Notes under the pieces: generated by a model
Told to the model about the DNA's origin: nothing
What the model saw: the letters and a program-made list of their open reading frames with translations, nothing else
The model's database searches: none
NCBI RefSeq assembly: GCF_035645195.1
Contig: NZ_DASQNA010000018.1
Location: forward strand, 186,001 to 250,000
Origin: Paenibacillus sp.
GTDB taxonomy: Bacteria; Bacillota; Bacilli; Paenibacillales; YIM-B00363
Reading direction: 5' to 3'
Length of the DNA stretch: 64,000 nucleotides
Position numbers and translations under genes: made by a program
Part shown: piece by piece, positions 15,618-24,656 of the stretch
How the letters are laid out: each line of letters starts with the position of its first letter
How positions within the stretch are numbered: the stretch's first letter is position 1

Positions 15618-16661
15618 ATGAGCGAAAAATCCATCGTACAGACGGCGATCGCGTCCGTCATCGACGGCGCGTCGCTCCCCCGGGAGACGGCGCGGCAGGT
15701 TATGGAATCGATCATGGACGGCGAGGCGACGCCGGCGCAAATCGGCGCGCTGCTGGCCGCGCTGCGCATGAAGGGCGAGACGGTCGAGGAGGTCGCGGGC
15801 TTCGCCGCGGGCATGCGCGCGAAGGTGAACCGGGTCGATACGCTGCAGGAAGGGCTGCTGGATACGTGCGGCACCGGCGGAGACGGCATGCATACGTTCA
15901 ATATTTCGACCGCGTCGGCGATCGTCGCCGCGGCCGGCGGCGTCCGCGTCGCGAAGCACGGCAATCGGGCGATGTCGAGCAAGAGCGGCAGCGCCGACGT
16001 GCTCGAAGCGCTCGGCGTCAACATCAATCTCGGCAGCGAGCAGGCGGCGGCCTGCCTCCGCGAAGTCGGCCTCTGCTTCATGTTCGCGCAGGTGTACCAT
16101 CCGTCGATGAAGCACGCGGCCGCGCCGCGGCGCGAGCTCGGCGTCCGGACGGTGTTCAACCTGCTCGGACCGCTGACGAACCCGGCCGGGGCGGACCGGC
16201 AGCTGCTCGGCGTGTTCGACCGCGCGAAGACCGAGCTGATGGCGGAGGTGCTGCGCGAGCTCGGCACCGCGCGGGCGCTCGTCGTCGCGAGCCACGACGG
16301 GCTCGACGAGATCAGCCTGTCGGCGCCGACGCGCGTGACCGAGCTGAAGAACGGCGAGCTGCGCACGTACGACATTACGCCCGACGATCTGGGGCTGCGC
16401 GAGTGCTCCGTCGGCGACATCGTCGGCGGCGACGCGGCGGAGAACGCCGATACGATCCGGCTCGTTTTCTCCGGGGCCAAAGGGCCGTATCGCGACATCG
16501 TCCTCGCGAACGCCGGCGCGTGCTTCTACGTCTCCGGCGTCAGCGGCACGCTCCAGGAAGGCGTGAAGCGGGCGGCGAACGCGATCGATTCGGGCGAAGC
16601 CGCCCGCAAGCTGGACCAATTGGTACAAGTAACGGAGGCGCTCAGCCATGTTTCTCGATAA
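15618..16661 (+). CDS. trpD: Anthranilate phosphoribosyltransferase
   Basis: Joins anthranilate to PRPP. The 347-residue protein has the PRPP motif DTCGTGGDGMHTFNIST, KHGNRAMSSKSGSADVLEALG, and VYHPSMKHAAAPRRELGVRTVFNLLGPLTNP, all standard. ATG 15618 follows AAGGGAGGGG. It overlaps trpC by 14 bases. No fusion to a glutaminase domain is present. Confidence 0.98.
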   Translation: MSEKSIVQTAIASVIDGASLPRETARQVMESIMDGEATPAQIGALLAALRMKGETVEEVAGFAAGMRAKVNRVDTLQEGLLDTCGTGGDGMHTFNISTASAIVAAAGGVRVAKHGNRAMSSKSGSADVLEALGVNINLGSEQAAACLREVGLCFMFAQVYHPSMKHAAAPRRELGVRTVFNLLGPLTNPAGADRQLLGVFDRAKTELMAEVLRELGTARALVVASHDGLDEISLSAPTRVTELKNGELRTYDITPDDLGLRECSVGDIVGGDAAENADTIRLVFSGAKGPYRDIVLANAGACFYVSGVSGTLQEGVKRAANAIDSGEAARKLDQLVQVTEALSHVSR

Positions 16662-17442
16662 AATCGTAGCGGTGAAGCGGGAAGAAGTCGCAAAGCTCAA
16701 GGAGCGTACGAGCGTCGCGGCGCTGGAGCGCGAGATCGCCGGCATGCCGGCGACGCTCGGCTTCCGCGCGGCGCTCGTCGAACGCGCGAAGCGGCCGACG
16801 GCGCTCATCGCCGAGGTGAAGAAGGCGTCCCCCTCGAAGGGGCTCATCCGCCCCGATTTCGATCCGGTGGCGATCGCGCGTTCGTACGAAGCCGCCGGCG
16901 CGGACTGCTTGTCCGTGCTGACGGACGAGCCGCATTTCCAAGGCAGCAACGCGTATTTGACCGCGGTGCGCGCGGCGGTGAAGCTGCCGCTGCTGCGCAA
17001 AGATTTCACGGTCGATCCGATCCATATTTACGAGGCGCGCGCGATCGGCGCGGACGCGATTTTGCTCATCGCGGCGATTTTGACGAAGGACGAGCTGAAG
17101 TCGTATCTCGCGGAGGCGGCGGGGCTTGGGCTGGACGCGATCGTCGAAGTGCACGACCGCGCCGAGCTCGACGTCGCGCTCGACATCGGGGCCGACTTGA
17201 TCGGCATTAACAATCGGAATTTGAAAACGTTCGTCACGGATTTGGCCGTAACGGAGGAGCTGCTGCGCGACATTCCGCGGGATCGGTTCGTCATCAGCGA
17301 GAGCGGTCTCTCGAAGCCGGAGGATATCGTCCGGGTGCGGGAAGCCGGGGCGCGGGCGGTGCTGATCGGAGAGCATTTCATGCGGCAGCCGGACGTCGCG
17401 GAGGCGGTCGTCGCGCTGATGGGCGAGGCGGCGGTCCGATGA
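16648..17442 (+). CDS. trpC: Indole-3-glycerol phosphate synthase
   Basis: Closes the indole ring from CdRP. The 264-residue TIM barrel has the catalytic Lys in AEVKKASPSKGLIRPDFDP, LRKDFTVDPIHIYEAR, the Asn motif GINNRNLKTF and ISESGLSKPEDI, and ends with LIGEHFM. It overlaps trpD and trpF; a GGAGG lies about 10 bases ahead of ATG 16648 inside trpD. TrpC and TrpF are separate proteins here, as in Bacillus, not fused. Confidence 0.98.
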   Translation: MFLDKIVAVKREEVAKLKERTSVAALEREIAGMPATLGFRAALVERAKRPTALIAEVKKASPSKGLIRPDFDPVAIARSYEAAGADCLSVLTDEPHFQGSNAYLTAVRAAVKLPLLRKDFTVDPIHIYEARAIGADAILLIAAILTKDELKSYLAEAAGLGLDAIVEVHDRAELDVALDIGADLIGINNRNLKTFVTDLAVTEELLRDIPRDRFVISESGLSKPEDIVRVREAGARAVLIGEHFMRQPDVAEAVVALMGEAAVR

Positions 17443-18113
17443 CGGGCGCTCCGCTGCTTAAGGTGTGCGGGCTTCGCGACGCGGCGACCGCCGCCGGCGC
17501 CGCGAAGCTTGCGATCGATTATATCGGCTTCGTGTTCGCGCCGAGCAAGCGGCGGGTGACCGCGTCGGAAGCGCGGGACCTGATCGCCGCGATGCGGGAG
17601 GAAGGCGGCAGGCAGCGCTTCGTCGGCGTGTTCGTCAATCCGTCGCTCGATGAATTGGACGCGGTACTCTCGGAGGCTCCGCTCGACGTCGTGCAGCTGC
17701 ACGGCGCCGAAACAGCGGACTTCGTCCGCGCCTTCCGGGAGCGCCATCCCGGCGTTCGCGTTTGGAAGGCGCTCGGCGTCTCCGGGGAAGCGGATCACAG
17801 CGCCGAGGCGGTCGCTTCGCGTTTGGCGCCCTTTGCGGGATTGTTGGACGGATTGCTGCTTGATGCGTACGATCCGCATGTCGGCGGGGGCACGGGCAAG
17901 ACGTTCCGCTGGGACGCGATCCCCGCCTACGCGGCATGGACGGAGCGGGAGGGCATCCCGCTGTTCGCCGCCGGCGGGCTGCACGCGGACAACGTCCGCG
18001 AGCTGCTCGCGGCGCACGCGGTCGGCGGCGTCGATGTGTCTAGCGGCGTGGAAACGGACGGCGCGAAAGATTTGACCAAGATTCGTACATTCGTGGAAAG
18101 GGTGAAGCCGTGA
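17439..18113 (+). CDS. trpF: Phosphoribosylanthranilate isomerase
   Basis: Amadori isomerisation of phosphoribosylanthranilate. The 224-residue TIM barrel begins with [13 protein letters not shown] (catalytic Cys), has [23 protein letters not shown] and the catalytic Asp in [18 protein letters not shown], and ends with [13 protein letters not shown] overlap with trpC. Slightly longer than the usual 205-215 residues, owing to short loops. Confidence 0.97.
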   Translation: MTGAPLLKVCGLRDAATAAGAAKLAIDYIGFVFAPSKRRVTASEARDLIAAMREEGGRQRFVGVFVNPSLDELDAVLSEAPLDVVQLHGAETADFVRAFRERHPGVRVWKALGVSGEADHSAEAVASRLAPFAGLLDGLLLDAYDPHVGGGTGKTFRWDAIPAYAAWTEREGIPLFAAGGLHADNVRELLAAHAVGGVDVSSGVETDGAKDLTKIRTFVERVKP

Positions 18114-19315
18114 TGGCGATTTCGTTCGTGCCCGACCAGCAAGGCCGCTTCGGCAAGTTCGGCGGGCGGTACGTGCCGGAAACGTTAATGAACGCGCTCC
18201 TCGAGCTCGAGGAAGCGTATAAGCATTATTCCCAGGAGGAGTCGTTCCAACGGGAAATCCAGGAGCTGTACCGGCAATATTCCGGGCGCCCGACGCCGCT
18301 GTACTACGCGGAGCGTCTCTCTGAGCAACTCGGGGGCGCGCGCATTTATTTGAAGCGGGAAGATTTGAACCATACGGGCGCGCACAAGATCAACAATACG
18401 ATCGGCCAAGGCGTGCTCGCGAAGCGGATGGGCAAGAAAAAGGTGATCGCGGAGACGGGCGCGGGCCAACACGGCGTCGCGTCGGCGACGGTCGCCGCCC
18501 TGCTCGGCATGGAGTGCAAGGTGTTCATGGGCGAGGAGGACACGAAGCGGCAGCAGCTAAACGTGTTCCGGATGAATTTGCTCGGCGCGGAAGTCATTCC
18601 GGTGACGTCCGGCACGCGCACGCTGAAGGACGCCGGCAACGAAGCGCTTCGCTACTGGGTCAGCCACGTCGAGGATACGTTCTACATTCTCGGCTCGGTC
18701 GTCGGGCCTCATCCGTACCCGATGATGGTGCGGGATTTCCAGCGCATTATCGGCGATGAGACGAAGGCGCAAATGCTCGAAGCGCACGGCCGTCTGCCGG
18801 ACGCGATCATCGCCTGCGTCGGCGGCGGCAGCAACGCGATGGGCATTTTCTATCCGTTCGTCGACGACACGGACGTGCGCCTCATCGGCGTCGAAGCGGC
18901 CGGCGAAGGCGTCGACACCGACCGGCACGCGGCGACGATGACGCACGGCAAGCCGGGCGTGTTCCAAGGCTCGATGAGCTACTTGCTGCAGGACGAGCAC
19001 GGTCAGGTGCAGGAGGCGCATTCGATTTCCGCGGGCCTCGATTACCCGGGCATCGGGCCGGAGCATTCGTACCTGAAGGACGTAGGCCGCGCGGAATACG
19101 TGCCCGCGACGGACAAAGAAGCGCTCGACGCGCTGCAGCTGCTGTCGCGCACGGAGGGCATCATTCCGGCGCTCGAGTCCGCGCACGCGATCGCGCACGC
19201 GCTGAAGCTTGCGCCGACGATGGGGCAAGATCAGATCGTCGTCGTCAACTTGTCCGGACGCGGCGACAAGGACGTCGAATCGATCATGAAATATATGAGG
19301 GGGAACGGCCAATGA
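18110..19315 (+). CDS. trpB: Tryptophan synthase beta chain
   Basis: PLP enzyme that condenses indole and serine to tryptophan. The 401-residue protein has [10 protein letters not shown], the PLP lysine in [36 protein letters not shown] and the phosphate-binding loop [12 protein letters not shown]. Both GTG 18110 (overlapping the trpF stop) and ATG 18113 are possible starts; they differ by one residue. It belongs to the standard beta subunit group, not the TrpB2 type. Confidence 0.98.
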   Translation: MMAISFVPDQQGRFGKFGGRYVPETLMNALLELEEAYKHYSQEESFQREIQELYRQYSGRPTPLYYAERLSEQLGGARIYLKREDLNHTGAHKINNTIGQGVLAKRMGKKKVIAETGAGQHGVASATVAALLGMECKVFMGEEDTKRQQLNVFRMNLLGAEVIPVTSGTRTLKDAGNEALRYWVSHVEDTFYILGSVVGPHPYPMMVRDFQRIIGDETKAQMLEAHGRLPDAIIACVGGGSNAMGIFYPFVDDTDVRLIGVEAAGEGVDTDRHAATMTHGKPGVFQGSMSYLLQDEHGQVQEAHSISAGLDYPGIGPEHSYLKDVGRAEYVPATDKEALDALQLLSRTEGIIPALESAHAIAHALKLAPTMGQDQIVVVNLSGRGDKDVESIMKYMRGNGQ

Positions 19316-20151
19316 ACGCGGTGAACGCCATCGATGCGAAGTTCGCGCAATTGAAAGAAGAAGGCCGCACGGCGCTCATTCCGTTCCTGACGATCGGCGA
19401 CCCCGATTTGGACGCGTCGCTCGCCTTGATTCGAGAGCTCGAAGCGGCGGGCGCCGACATGATCGAGCTCGGCGTGCCGTATTCCGATCCGCTGGCCGAC
19501 GGTCCCGTCATTCAGCGCGCCTCGATGAGGGCGCTGTCCGGACGGCTTACGACGATCGTCGACGTCATCCATCTCGCGCAGCGGGCGAAGGAAGCCGGCG
19601 TGAAGCTGCCCTTTATCCTATTTACTTACTATAATCCGATTCTGCAGCTCGGCTTCGACCGCTTCTTCGATTTGGCGAAGGCGAACAATATCAGCGGCAT
19701 GATCGTGCCCGATCTTCCGGTCGAAGAGGACGAAGAAATGCGCGCGTTGGCGGAGCGGCACGGGCTGCATCTGATTCCGCTCGTCGCGCCGACGTCGAAG
19801 CTGCGGGTCGAGCGCATCGCCGCCAAGGCGCGCGGTTTCGTCTACTGCGTGTCGTCGCTCGGCGTCACCGGGGAACGGTCGCAGTTCGCGGCCGACCTCG
19901 ACGCGTTCCTCGACACGGTGCGCGGCGCGGCGACGGTGCCGATCGCCGTAGGCTTCGGCATTTCGAACCGCGAGCAGGTCGCCCGTTTCGAGGGCCGCTG
20001 CGACGGCGTCATCGTCGGCAGCGCCATCGTGCGCAAAATCGAAGAACAGGTCGAGAAACTCCGCGACCCGGCGACGCGCGACGAAGGCGCGAAGGCCGTC
20101 GGCGATTTCGTGCGGGAGCTGCGCGGCGCGGGCGCCGGCGCGAAAGCGTAA
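19312..20151 (+). CDS. trpA: Tryptophan synthase alpha chain
   Basis: Cleaves indole-3-glycerol phosphate to indole, which passes to TrpB. The 279-residue TIM barrel has the catalytic Glu in [20 protein letters not shown] with the catalytic Asp nearby, [13 protein letters not shown], and [12 protein letters not shown] for phosphate binding. ATGA overlap with trpB. The C-terminal tail is rich in Gly/Ala and poorly conserved. It is the last gene of the trp set before hisC. Confidence 0.98.
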   Translation: MNAVNAIDAKFAQLKEEGRTALIPFLTIGDPDLDASLALIRELEAAGADMIELGVPYSDPLADGPVIQRASMRALSGRLTTIVDVIHLAQRAKEAGVKLPFILFTYYNPILQLGFDRFFDLAKANNISGMIVPDLPVEEDEEMRALAERHGLHLIPLVAPTSKLRVERIAAKARGFVYCVSSLGVTGERSQFAADLDAFLDTVRGAATVPIAVGFGISNREQVARFEGRCDGVIVGSAIVRKIEEQVEKLRDPATRDEGAKAVGDFVRELRGAGAGAKA

Positions 20152-20263
20152 GCGCGCGAGCGCGTAATTGGAAGGGCACAGACGAGTTTTTAGGCGTGGA
20201 TGCAGGTCCGCGTTTGCGCTACAATAACAGTAAATGACAGATTGGGCGAGGAGAGGTCGACGC

Positions 20264-21373
20264 ATGCAACCGAAAGCGCGAATTATGCACCTGCCGGTGT
20301 ACCAGCCCGGCAAACCGATCGAAGAAGTGAAACGCGAGCTGGGCCTCACGCACGTAATCAAGCTCGCTTCCAACGAAAACCCGTTCGGCTGCTCGCCGAA
20401 GGCGAAGGAAGCGATCATCGCGAACCTGGATCAAGCGAATATGTACCCGGACGGCGCGAGCGTCGATTTGAAGGCGGCCCTGTCCGCCCTGCACGGCGTG
20501 GAGCCGGATCAAATCGTGTTCGGCGCGGGCTCCGACGAAGTGATCCTGATGATCGCGAGGGCGTTCCTGTCCCCGGGCGACGAAACGATCATGGCGGATC
20601 GGACGTTCCCGCAATATAAGCATAATGCCGAAATCGAAGGCGCGACGGTCATCGAGGTGCCGCTCAAAGAGGGCACGCACGATTTGGACGCGATGCTGGC
20701 GGCGGTGACGGACAAGACGAAAATCATTTGGGTGTGCAATCCGAACAACCCGACAAGCACGATCGTCACGAAGGACGAGGTGGATGCGTTCCTGGCGAAG
20801 GTGCCTTCCTCCGTCATGGTCGTGCTGGACGAAGCGTACGTGGAATACGTCGTCGATGAGCGGTTCCCGAACGGCCTCGAGCTGGTGAAACGGTACCCGA
20901 ACGTCGTCACGCTCCGGACGTTCTCGAAAGCCTATGGCCTGGCGAGCCTCCGAATCGGTTACGGCATCGGCCGTCCCGAACTGATTAAATCGATTAACCA
21001 AGTGCGCGAGCCGTTCAACACGACGCTGTTCGCGCAGGTCGCGGCGCTTGCGGCCGTACAGGATCAAGAGTTCATCGCCCGCTGCCGCGAGGCGAACGCG
21101 GCCGGCATCGCGTACCTTCGCGAGCAGTTCGACCGCCTCGGCCTCCGCAGCTTCCCGGCGCACGGCAACTTCGTACTCGTCGACGTCGCGCGCGATGCGA
21201 AGACGGTGTACGAAGAGTTATTGAAGAAAGGCGTTATCGTCCGCGGCGGACATACCGCGTCGATCGGCTTCCCGACGATGATTCGGGTAACGGTCGGCTC
21301 CGAAGAGCAAAACCGTACGTTTATCGAAGCATTGACCGCGGTGCTGGAAGAGACGGCTGTGGCTGCGGAATGA
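20264..21373 (+). CDS. hisC: Histidinol-phosphate / aromatic aminotransferase
   Basis: Class I/II PLP aminotransferase. In B. subtilis the hisC product of the aromatic supraoperon acts on both imidazole acetol phosphate and aromatic keto acids, which fits the location between trpA and tyrA. The 369-residue protein has KLASNENPFGCSPKA, VCNPNNPTSTI, DEAYVEYV and the PLP lysine in TFSKAYGLASLRIGYG. ATG 20264 is preceded by GAGGAGAGGT; the frame is open from 20234 without a better site. A TACAAT at 20220 may mark an internal promoter. Confidence 0.95.
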   Translation: MQPKARIMHLPVYQPGKPIEEVKRELGLTHVIKLASNENPFGCSPKAKEAIIANLDQANMYPDGASVDLKAALSALHGVEPDQIVFGAGSDEVILMIARAFLSPGDETIMADRTFPQYKHNAEIEGATVIEVPLKEGTHDLDAMLAAVTDKTKIIWVCNPNNPTSTIVTKDEVDAFLAKVPSSVMVVLDEAYVEYVVDERFPNGLELVKRYPNVVTLRTFSKAYGLASLRIGYGIGRPELIKSINQVREPFNTTLFAQVAALAAVQDQEFIARCREANAAGIAYLREQFDRLGLRSFPAHGNFVLVDVARDAKTVYEELLKKGVIVRGGHTASIGFPTMIRVTVGSEEQNRTFIEALTAVLEETAVAAE

Positions 21374-22461
21374 CGAAAATCGCTATATTCGGCGTCGGGC
21401 TGATCGGCGGCTCGCTGGCGCTTTGCTTCAAAGGCAAGCCTGGCTTCCACGTCGTCGGCCATTCGCCGAAGGAAAGTTCCGCCCGGAAATACGTAGACCG
21501 GGGCGTCGTCGACGAAGCGACGACGTCTCTGACGGAAGCGGCGGAGGGCGCCGACTTCCTGTTCCTCTGCGTTCCGGTCGGCATGCTTGAGGATTATTTG
21601 GAGCAGCTGTCGCGCTGCCGGCTGAAGCCGGGCGCGATCATTACCGACGTCGGCAGCACGAAGGGCGAGGTCGTCGAAGCGGCAGCCCGCTACGACTTCG
21701 GACAAGCCGTCTTCATCGGCGGCCATCCGATGGCGGGCAAGGAGCGCTCCGGCGTGGAGGCGGCGACGTCGAAGCTGTTCGAGAACGCGTACTACGTGCT
21801 TACGCCGACGCCTGGCACGCCCGCCGATGCGTACGAAGCGCTGCACGGGCTGCTCGAGCACACGAGGGCGAAGCTCGTGAAGCTGGACGCGCGCACGCAC
21901 GATGAAATCGTCGGCGCGGTCAGCCATCTGCCGCACATCGTGGCGGCGATGCTCGTCAATCTCGTGTCGCGGTTGAACGAGAGCGACGACGGTTATGAGA
22001 AGCTTGCCGCGGGCGGCTTCCGGGACATTACGCGGATCGCCTCGAGCGACCCGACGATTTGGCGCGACATTTGCGTAAGCAATCGCGGAGTGCTGCTGCA
22101 GCTGCTCTCGGAATGGATTCGCGAGACGGAGCGGTTCATGGCGCTGCTGCGCGCCGGGGACGGCGAAGGCATCGCGGGCGAATTCGCGTCGGCTTCCGCG
22201 TTCCGCAGCGCGCTGCCGGAACGGCGCGTCGGCATTGCGACGACGCATTATGAGTTTTACGTCCCGGTATCGGACGAGCCGGGCACGATCGGCAAGGTGA
22301 CGACGCTGCTTGGCCGGGAAAGCATCAACCTGCGCAACATCGGCATCTTGGAGCCGACGCCGGGCGGACCGGGTTCGCTGCGGCTGTCGTTCGGCAACGA
22401 GGCCGATATGCATCGCGCGAAAACGCTGCTGGAAGCGGCGGGACATTGCGTGCACTTCTAA
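21370..22461 (+). CDS. tyrA: Prephenate dehydrogenase with ACT domain
   Basis: NAD-dependent oxidation of prephenate to 4-hydroxyphenylpyruvate for tyrosine. The 363-residue protein has the Rossmann motif IFGVGLIGGSLAL, TDVGSTKGEVV, GGHPMAGKERSGVEAA, and HDEIVGAVSHLPHIVA with the catalytic His. Residues from about 290 form a C-terminal ACT domain (YVPVSDEPGTIGKVTTLLG), which in Bacillus enzymes binds tyrosine for feedback. ATGA overlap with hisC. A strong terminator ends the supraoperon here; aroE/aroA, next in B. subtilis, is not found. Confidence 0.97.
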   Translation: MTKIAIFGVGLIGGSLALCFKGKPGFHVVGHSPKESSARKYVDRGVVDEATTSLTEAAEGADFLFLCVPVGMLEDYLEQLSRCRLKPGAIITDVGSTKGEVVEAAARYDFGQAVFIGGHPMAGKERSGVEAATSKLFENAYYVLTPTPGTPADAYEALHGLLEHTRAKLVKLDARTHDEIVGAVSHLPHIVAAMLVNLVSRLNESDDGYEKLAAGGFRDITRIASSDPTIWRDICVSNRGVLLQLLSEWIRETERFMALLRAGDGEGIAGEFASASAFRSALPERRVGIATTHYEFYVPVSDEPGTIGKVTTLLGRESINLRNIGILEPTPGGPGSLRLSFGNEADMHRAKTLLEAAGHCVHF

Positions 22462-22466
22462 ATGTG

Positions 22467-22501
22467 AACAGCCTCTCCGGGTCGCCGGAGGGGCTGTTTT
22501 T
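22467..22501 (+). terminator. Terminator of the aromatic supraoperon
   Basis: AACAGCCTCTCCGG and CCGGAGGGGCTGTT form a 14-bp stem with a GTCG loop, followed by TTT. Confidence 0.92.
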
Positions 22502-22503
22502 GC

Positions 22504-22912
22504 GTTGGCGGGGAGCGGCGGAAGTGCTTGCGAGCTGGCGAAGAAGGGAAGGAGGGTAGCAAAAGAAGCCACCCCCCAACTCATAAGAAGGGTAGGGTGT
22601 ACACATAAGGCGTGCGGAGGAGCGGCGGAAGCGCGGCGAACGCTCAATCGAGTGGCGGCACAACTAGGCCATGCGAGCTCACGAGGCTTGCATGGGGGCT
22701 GCAAGCCGTCCCGGAGTGAGGCGAAAGGGAAGCCGAACGACGGAACGCCAGGAGGAGACAGCAACCGACCGGCAGGTCAGCGAGCAGGGCAAGGAACAGG
22801 CAGAGGACAGTGCAGGGAGCAGGGCAGCAAAAGCAGGGCCTTACGAAACAGCTGGGCGAGGCCGGTGCAATTAAACTTGTAAGCGCAATCTGAAAGCGTT
22901 TATAAAAAAGTG
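22504..22912 (+). other. Non-coding stretch with folded and CAG-rich sequence
   Basis: About 400 bases with no credible protein gene on either strand. A GGAGCGGCGGAAG-type segment occurs twice (near 22514 and 22618). Two hairpins share one arm: CCATGCGAGC (22669) with GCTTGCATGG (22686), and GGCTTGCA (22685) with TGCAAGCC (22700). From about 22764 to 22845 the plus strand carries about ten CAG triplets at short intervals. I do not recognise a known RNA family. It lies between a strong terminator and a strong promoter. Confidence 0.5.
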
Positions 22913-22941
22913 TTGACAAATTGAAAACGTATACATATACT
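22913..22941 (+). promoter_or_regulatory. Strong sigma-A promoter of a short RNA
   Basis: A perfect TTGACA at 22913 and TATACT at 22936 are exactly 17 bases apart, the best promoter match in the window. No protein gene starts within 300 bases downstream; a terminator follows at 22996. Confidence 0.85.
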
Positions 22942-22947
22942 AAAAGT

Positions 22948-23021
22948 ACAGTATGGTTTCTCTCCACTCCTATCCGATATATGGCACTCTGTGCAACCGC
23001 CGATGAGGCGGTCTTTTTTTT
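22948..23021 (+). ncRNA. Candidate small RNA of about 75 nt
   Basis: The transcript predicted from the promoter at 22913 would start near 22948 and end at the terminator hairpin at 22996. It contains a small GCAC-TCT-GTGC hairpin at about 22985 and a pyrimidine-rich, unpaired stretch (TTTCTCTCCACTCCTATCC, 22957-22975) that could pair with ribosome sites. A 17-codon ATG frame is present at 22953 but lacks a ribosome site. No known family is recognised. The limits are inferred, not mapped. Confidence 0.55.
22996..23021 (+). terminator. Terminator of the candidate small RNA
   Basis: ACCGCC and GGCGGT form a 6-bp stem with a GATGA loop, followed by C and eight T. Confidence 0.88.
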
Positions 23022-23232
23022 GCCTTTTTGCTAAAAAACCCTCAGTTAATTATTTCCCTATAGCCATAAAATGGAATTTTCGTGTAAACTAATGGAATAG
23101 AATAAGGAGGGGATTATTGGGAATTGTCGAAGAAAGCAGGAATTACGCGAACGAACTCGAATATCATTCTACATATTAGGTTTTATCGCAATAGGTACAT
23201 CGAATGAATTATTTTTTGATATAAAGCACCGC

Positions 23233-23257
23233 AACTTTTCCGTTCGGGGGAAGTATA
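23233..23257 (+). promoter_or_regulatory. Candidate ECF-type promoter upstream of the sigma gene
   Basis: An AAC at 23233 is followed after 16 bases by AGTATA, close to the AAC-N16-CGTA arrangement of SigW-like ECF promoters, about 50 bases before the sigma gene start. This would allow self-activation. One mismatch in the -10. Confidence 0.35.
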
Positions 23258-23309
23258 CAACAGTAAGACTCGAACGGAATCGATCACGGAAGCGGCAAGG
23301 AGGTTTTCC

Positions 23310-23903
23310 ATGACCGATTCCCAGTTGATTCGGGAAATCAAGGACGGGAACGTTCAGCTCTATAGGGAACTGGTTGCGCGGTACGAGCGGAAAATCTTGC
23401 TTTTCATTTTTCATATGCTGAAAAATACGCGAATGGACCATATGGCGGAAGATATGTGCCAAGAGACGTTCTACAAGGCGTACCGGAGCCTGCATTCGTT
23501 CCGGGAAGTCGAAGCGTCTTTTTCCACATGGCTGTATACGATCGCCCGAAACACGGTCCTCAGCGAGCTTCGCAAAAATCGCAACGGCAACGTCTACCTG
23601 GAAGACAGCGGCTTCGAACCGATCACTACGACCGAAGCGCTGCCGGAACAGACGGTGCTTCGCAGCGAGAAGGTTAATAAAGTTCGCGAAGCGATCAACA
23701 GCTTACCGGAAAAGCAAAGATCCGCCTTAATTTTACGAGAATACGACGGACTAGACTATCAGGAGATCGCCAACATCCTCGGTCAAACGGTATCCTCCGT
23801 CAAATCGTTGTTGTTCCGTGCCAGGGCCAGCGTGAAAACCCAATTAGAAACGTATATGGGTGAACCGATCCTAGAGGAATATGAAGGGATGAAACAACGA
23901 TGA
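23310..23903 (+). CDS. ECF RNA polymerase sigma factor (SigW-like)
   Basis: A 197-residue group 4 sigma factor. Region 2 spans about residues 10-90 (LVARYERKILLFIFHMLKN, DMCQETFYKAYRSLHSF for -10 binding, FSTWLYTIARN) and region 4 about residues 125-180 (LPEKQRSALILREYDGLDYQEIANILGQTVSSVKSLLFRAR, the -35-binding helix-turn-helix). ATG 23310 follows AAGGAGG. It overlaps the downstream anti-sigma gene by ATGA, the classic pair. The regulon is not known; a possible self-promoter lies at 23233. A sigma W or M type role in envelope stress is likely but unproven. Confidence 0.93.
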   Translation: MTDSQLIREIKDGNVQLYRELVARYERKILLFIFHMLKNTRMDHMAEDMCQETFYKAYRSLHSFREVEASFSTWLYTIARNTVLSELRKNRNGNVYLEDSGFEPITTTEALPEQTVLRSEKVNKVREAINSLPEKQRSALILREYDGLDYQEIANILGQTVSSVKSLLFRARASVKTQLETYMGEPILEEYEGMKQR

Positions 23904-24508
23904 AATGCGAAGAGATCCGGGAGATGATGCCCGATTACTGGGATCTGCCCGAGGGCGATTGGAATCGCGTACGCATCGATGAGCACGTGAAGCGTTGCGC
24001 GGACTGTGCGGAAGAATTTCAGATATGGAAGGAGAGCGCCGAGCTTATTCAGACGGCCGGATGGGGGGAGCTTGAGGAGCTACCCGCGAAGGGGAACGTC
24101 TCTTCCTCCGTCATGGAACGCATCTATTCGGACGAGAGCTGGCGCTTGCCGGTCGCGGAACGGCTGTATTCGATACCTCACCGCCTCCGCGTGCGGCTGC
24201 TGTCCCTCGTGGCAGGGTGTCTTGCGTTGTTCGGTTCCGCGTTTTTCTTCAATTTAGTAACGCCGGACGCGCCGTCGCCCACGGCGCCGAGCGCGGGCGT
24301 CATCGACGTGAGCGCGCTTGGCGAAGGCGAGATGACCGAATTTTCGCTCGCGAGCATTGAAGGCGTGCCGGTCGCCTCCATAGGAGACCCGGTCGTACTG
24401 AGCTTGCCGGTCGTAGATTCGTATCCGGACTATTTGTTCGTCCTGTCGATGCTCGGCCTCATCTGCGCCCTGCTGACGATGAATTGGCTCGCTCGCATTC
24501 GCGTGTAA
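23900..24508 (+). CDS. Zinc-finger anti-sigma factor, membrane bound
   Basis: A 202-residue partner of the sigma factor just upstream. The N-terminal part has the zinc anti-sigma motif HVKRCADCAEEF (His-x3-Cys-x2-Cys, residues about 28-36). Two membrane segments follow, near residues 97-117 (LLSLVAGCLALFGSAFFF) and 178-197 (YLFVLSMLGLICALLTMNWL), with an acidic loop between them that would be the outside sensor. Inhibition of the sigma factor and release on envelope stress are expected by family. A terminator follows at 24530. Confidence 0.9.
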   Translation: MKCEEIREMMPDYWDLPEGDWNRVRIDEHVKRCADCAEEFQIWKESAELIQTAGWGELEELPAKGNVSSSVMERIYSDESWRLPVAERLYSIPHRLRVRLLSLVAGCLALFGSAFFFNLVTPDAPSPTAPSAGVIDVSALGEGEMTEFSLASIEGVPVASIGDPVVLSLPVVDSYPDYLFVLSMLGLICALLTMNWLARIRV

Positions 24509-24529
24509 ATAGACGATGTCCGACAGCAG

Positions 24530-24554
24530 CGCCCCTTCGGGGGCGTTTTTTTTT
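24530..24554 (+). terminator. Terminator of the sigma/anti-sigma operon
   Basis: CGCCCC, TTCG loop, GGGGCG, then nine T. Confidence 0.92.
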
Positions 24555-24656
24555 GTGCCCAATTTTTCAAAAAAAATGTAGAACGGCGAATACTTTCTGT
24601 AAAAAGCCCAATAATGGGTAACAAAAGCGAGAGACGAAAGGCGGGAACGGCAAACG

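Noticed and set aside
14019-17009. 996-codon minus-strand frame opposite trpE-trpC
   Set aside because: Covers three certain genes; the product is a low-complexity Arg/His/Leu-rich mirror without recognisable domains.
22644-22967. Minus-strand frame in the tyrA-sigma gap
   Set aside because: Cys/Leu/Ser-rich product without ribosome site; it covers the small-RNA promoter on the other strand.
22953-23006. 17-codon ATG frame inside the candidate small RNA
   Set aside because: No ribosome site and its end lies inside the terminator stem; treated as chance.
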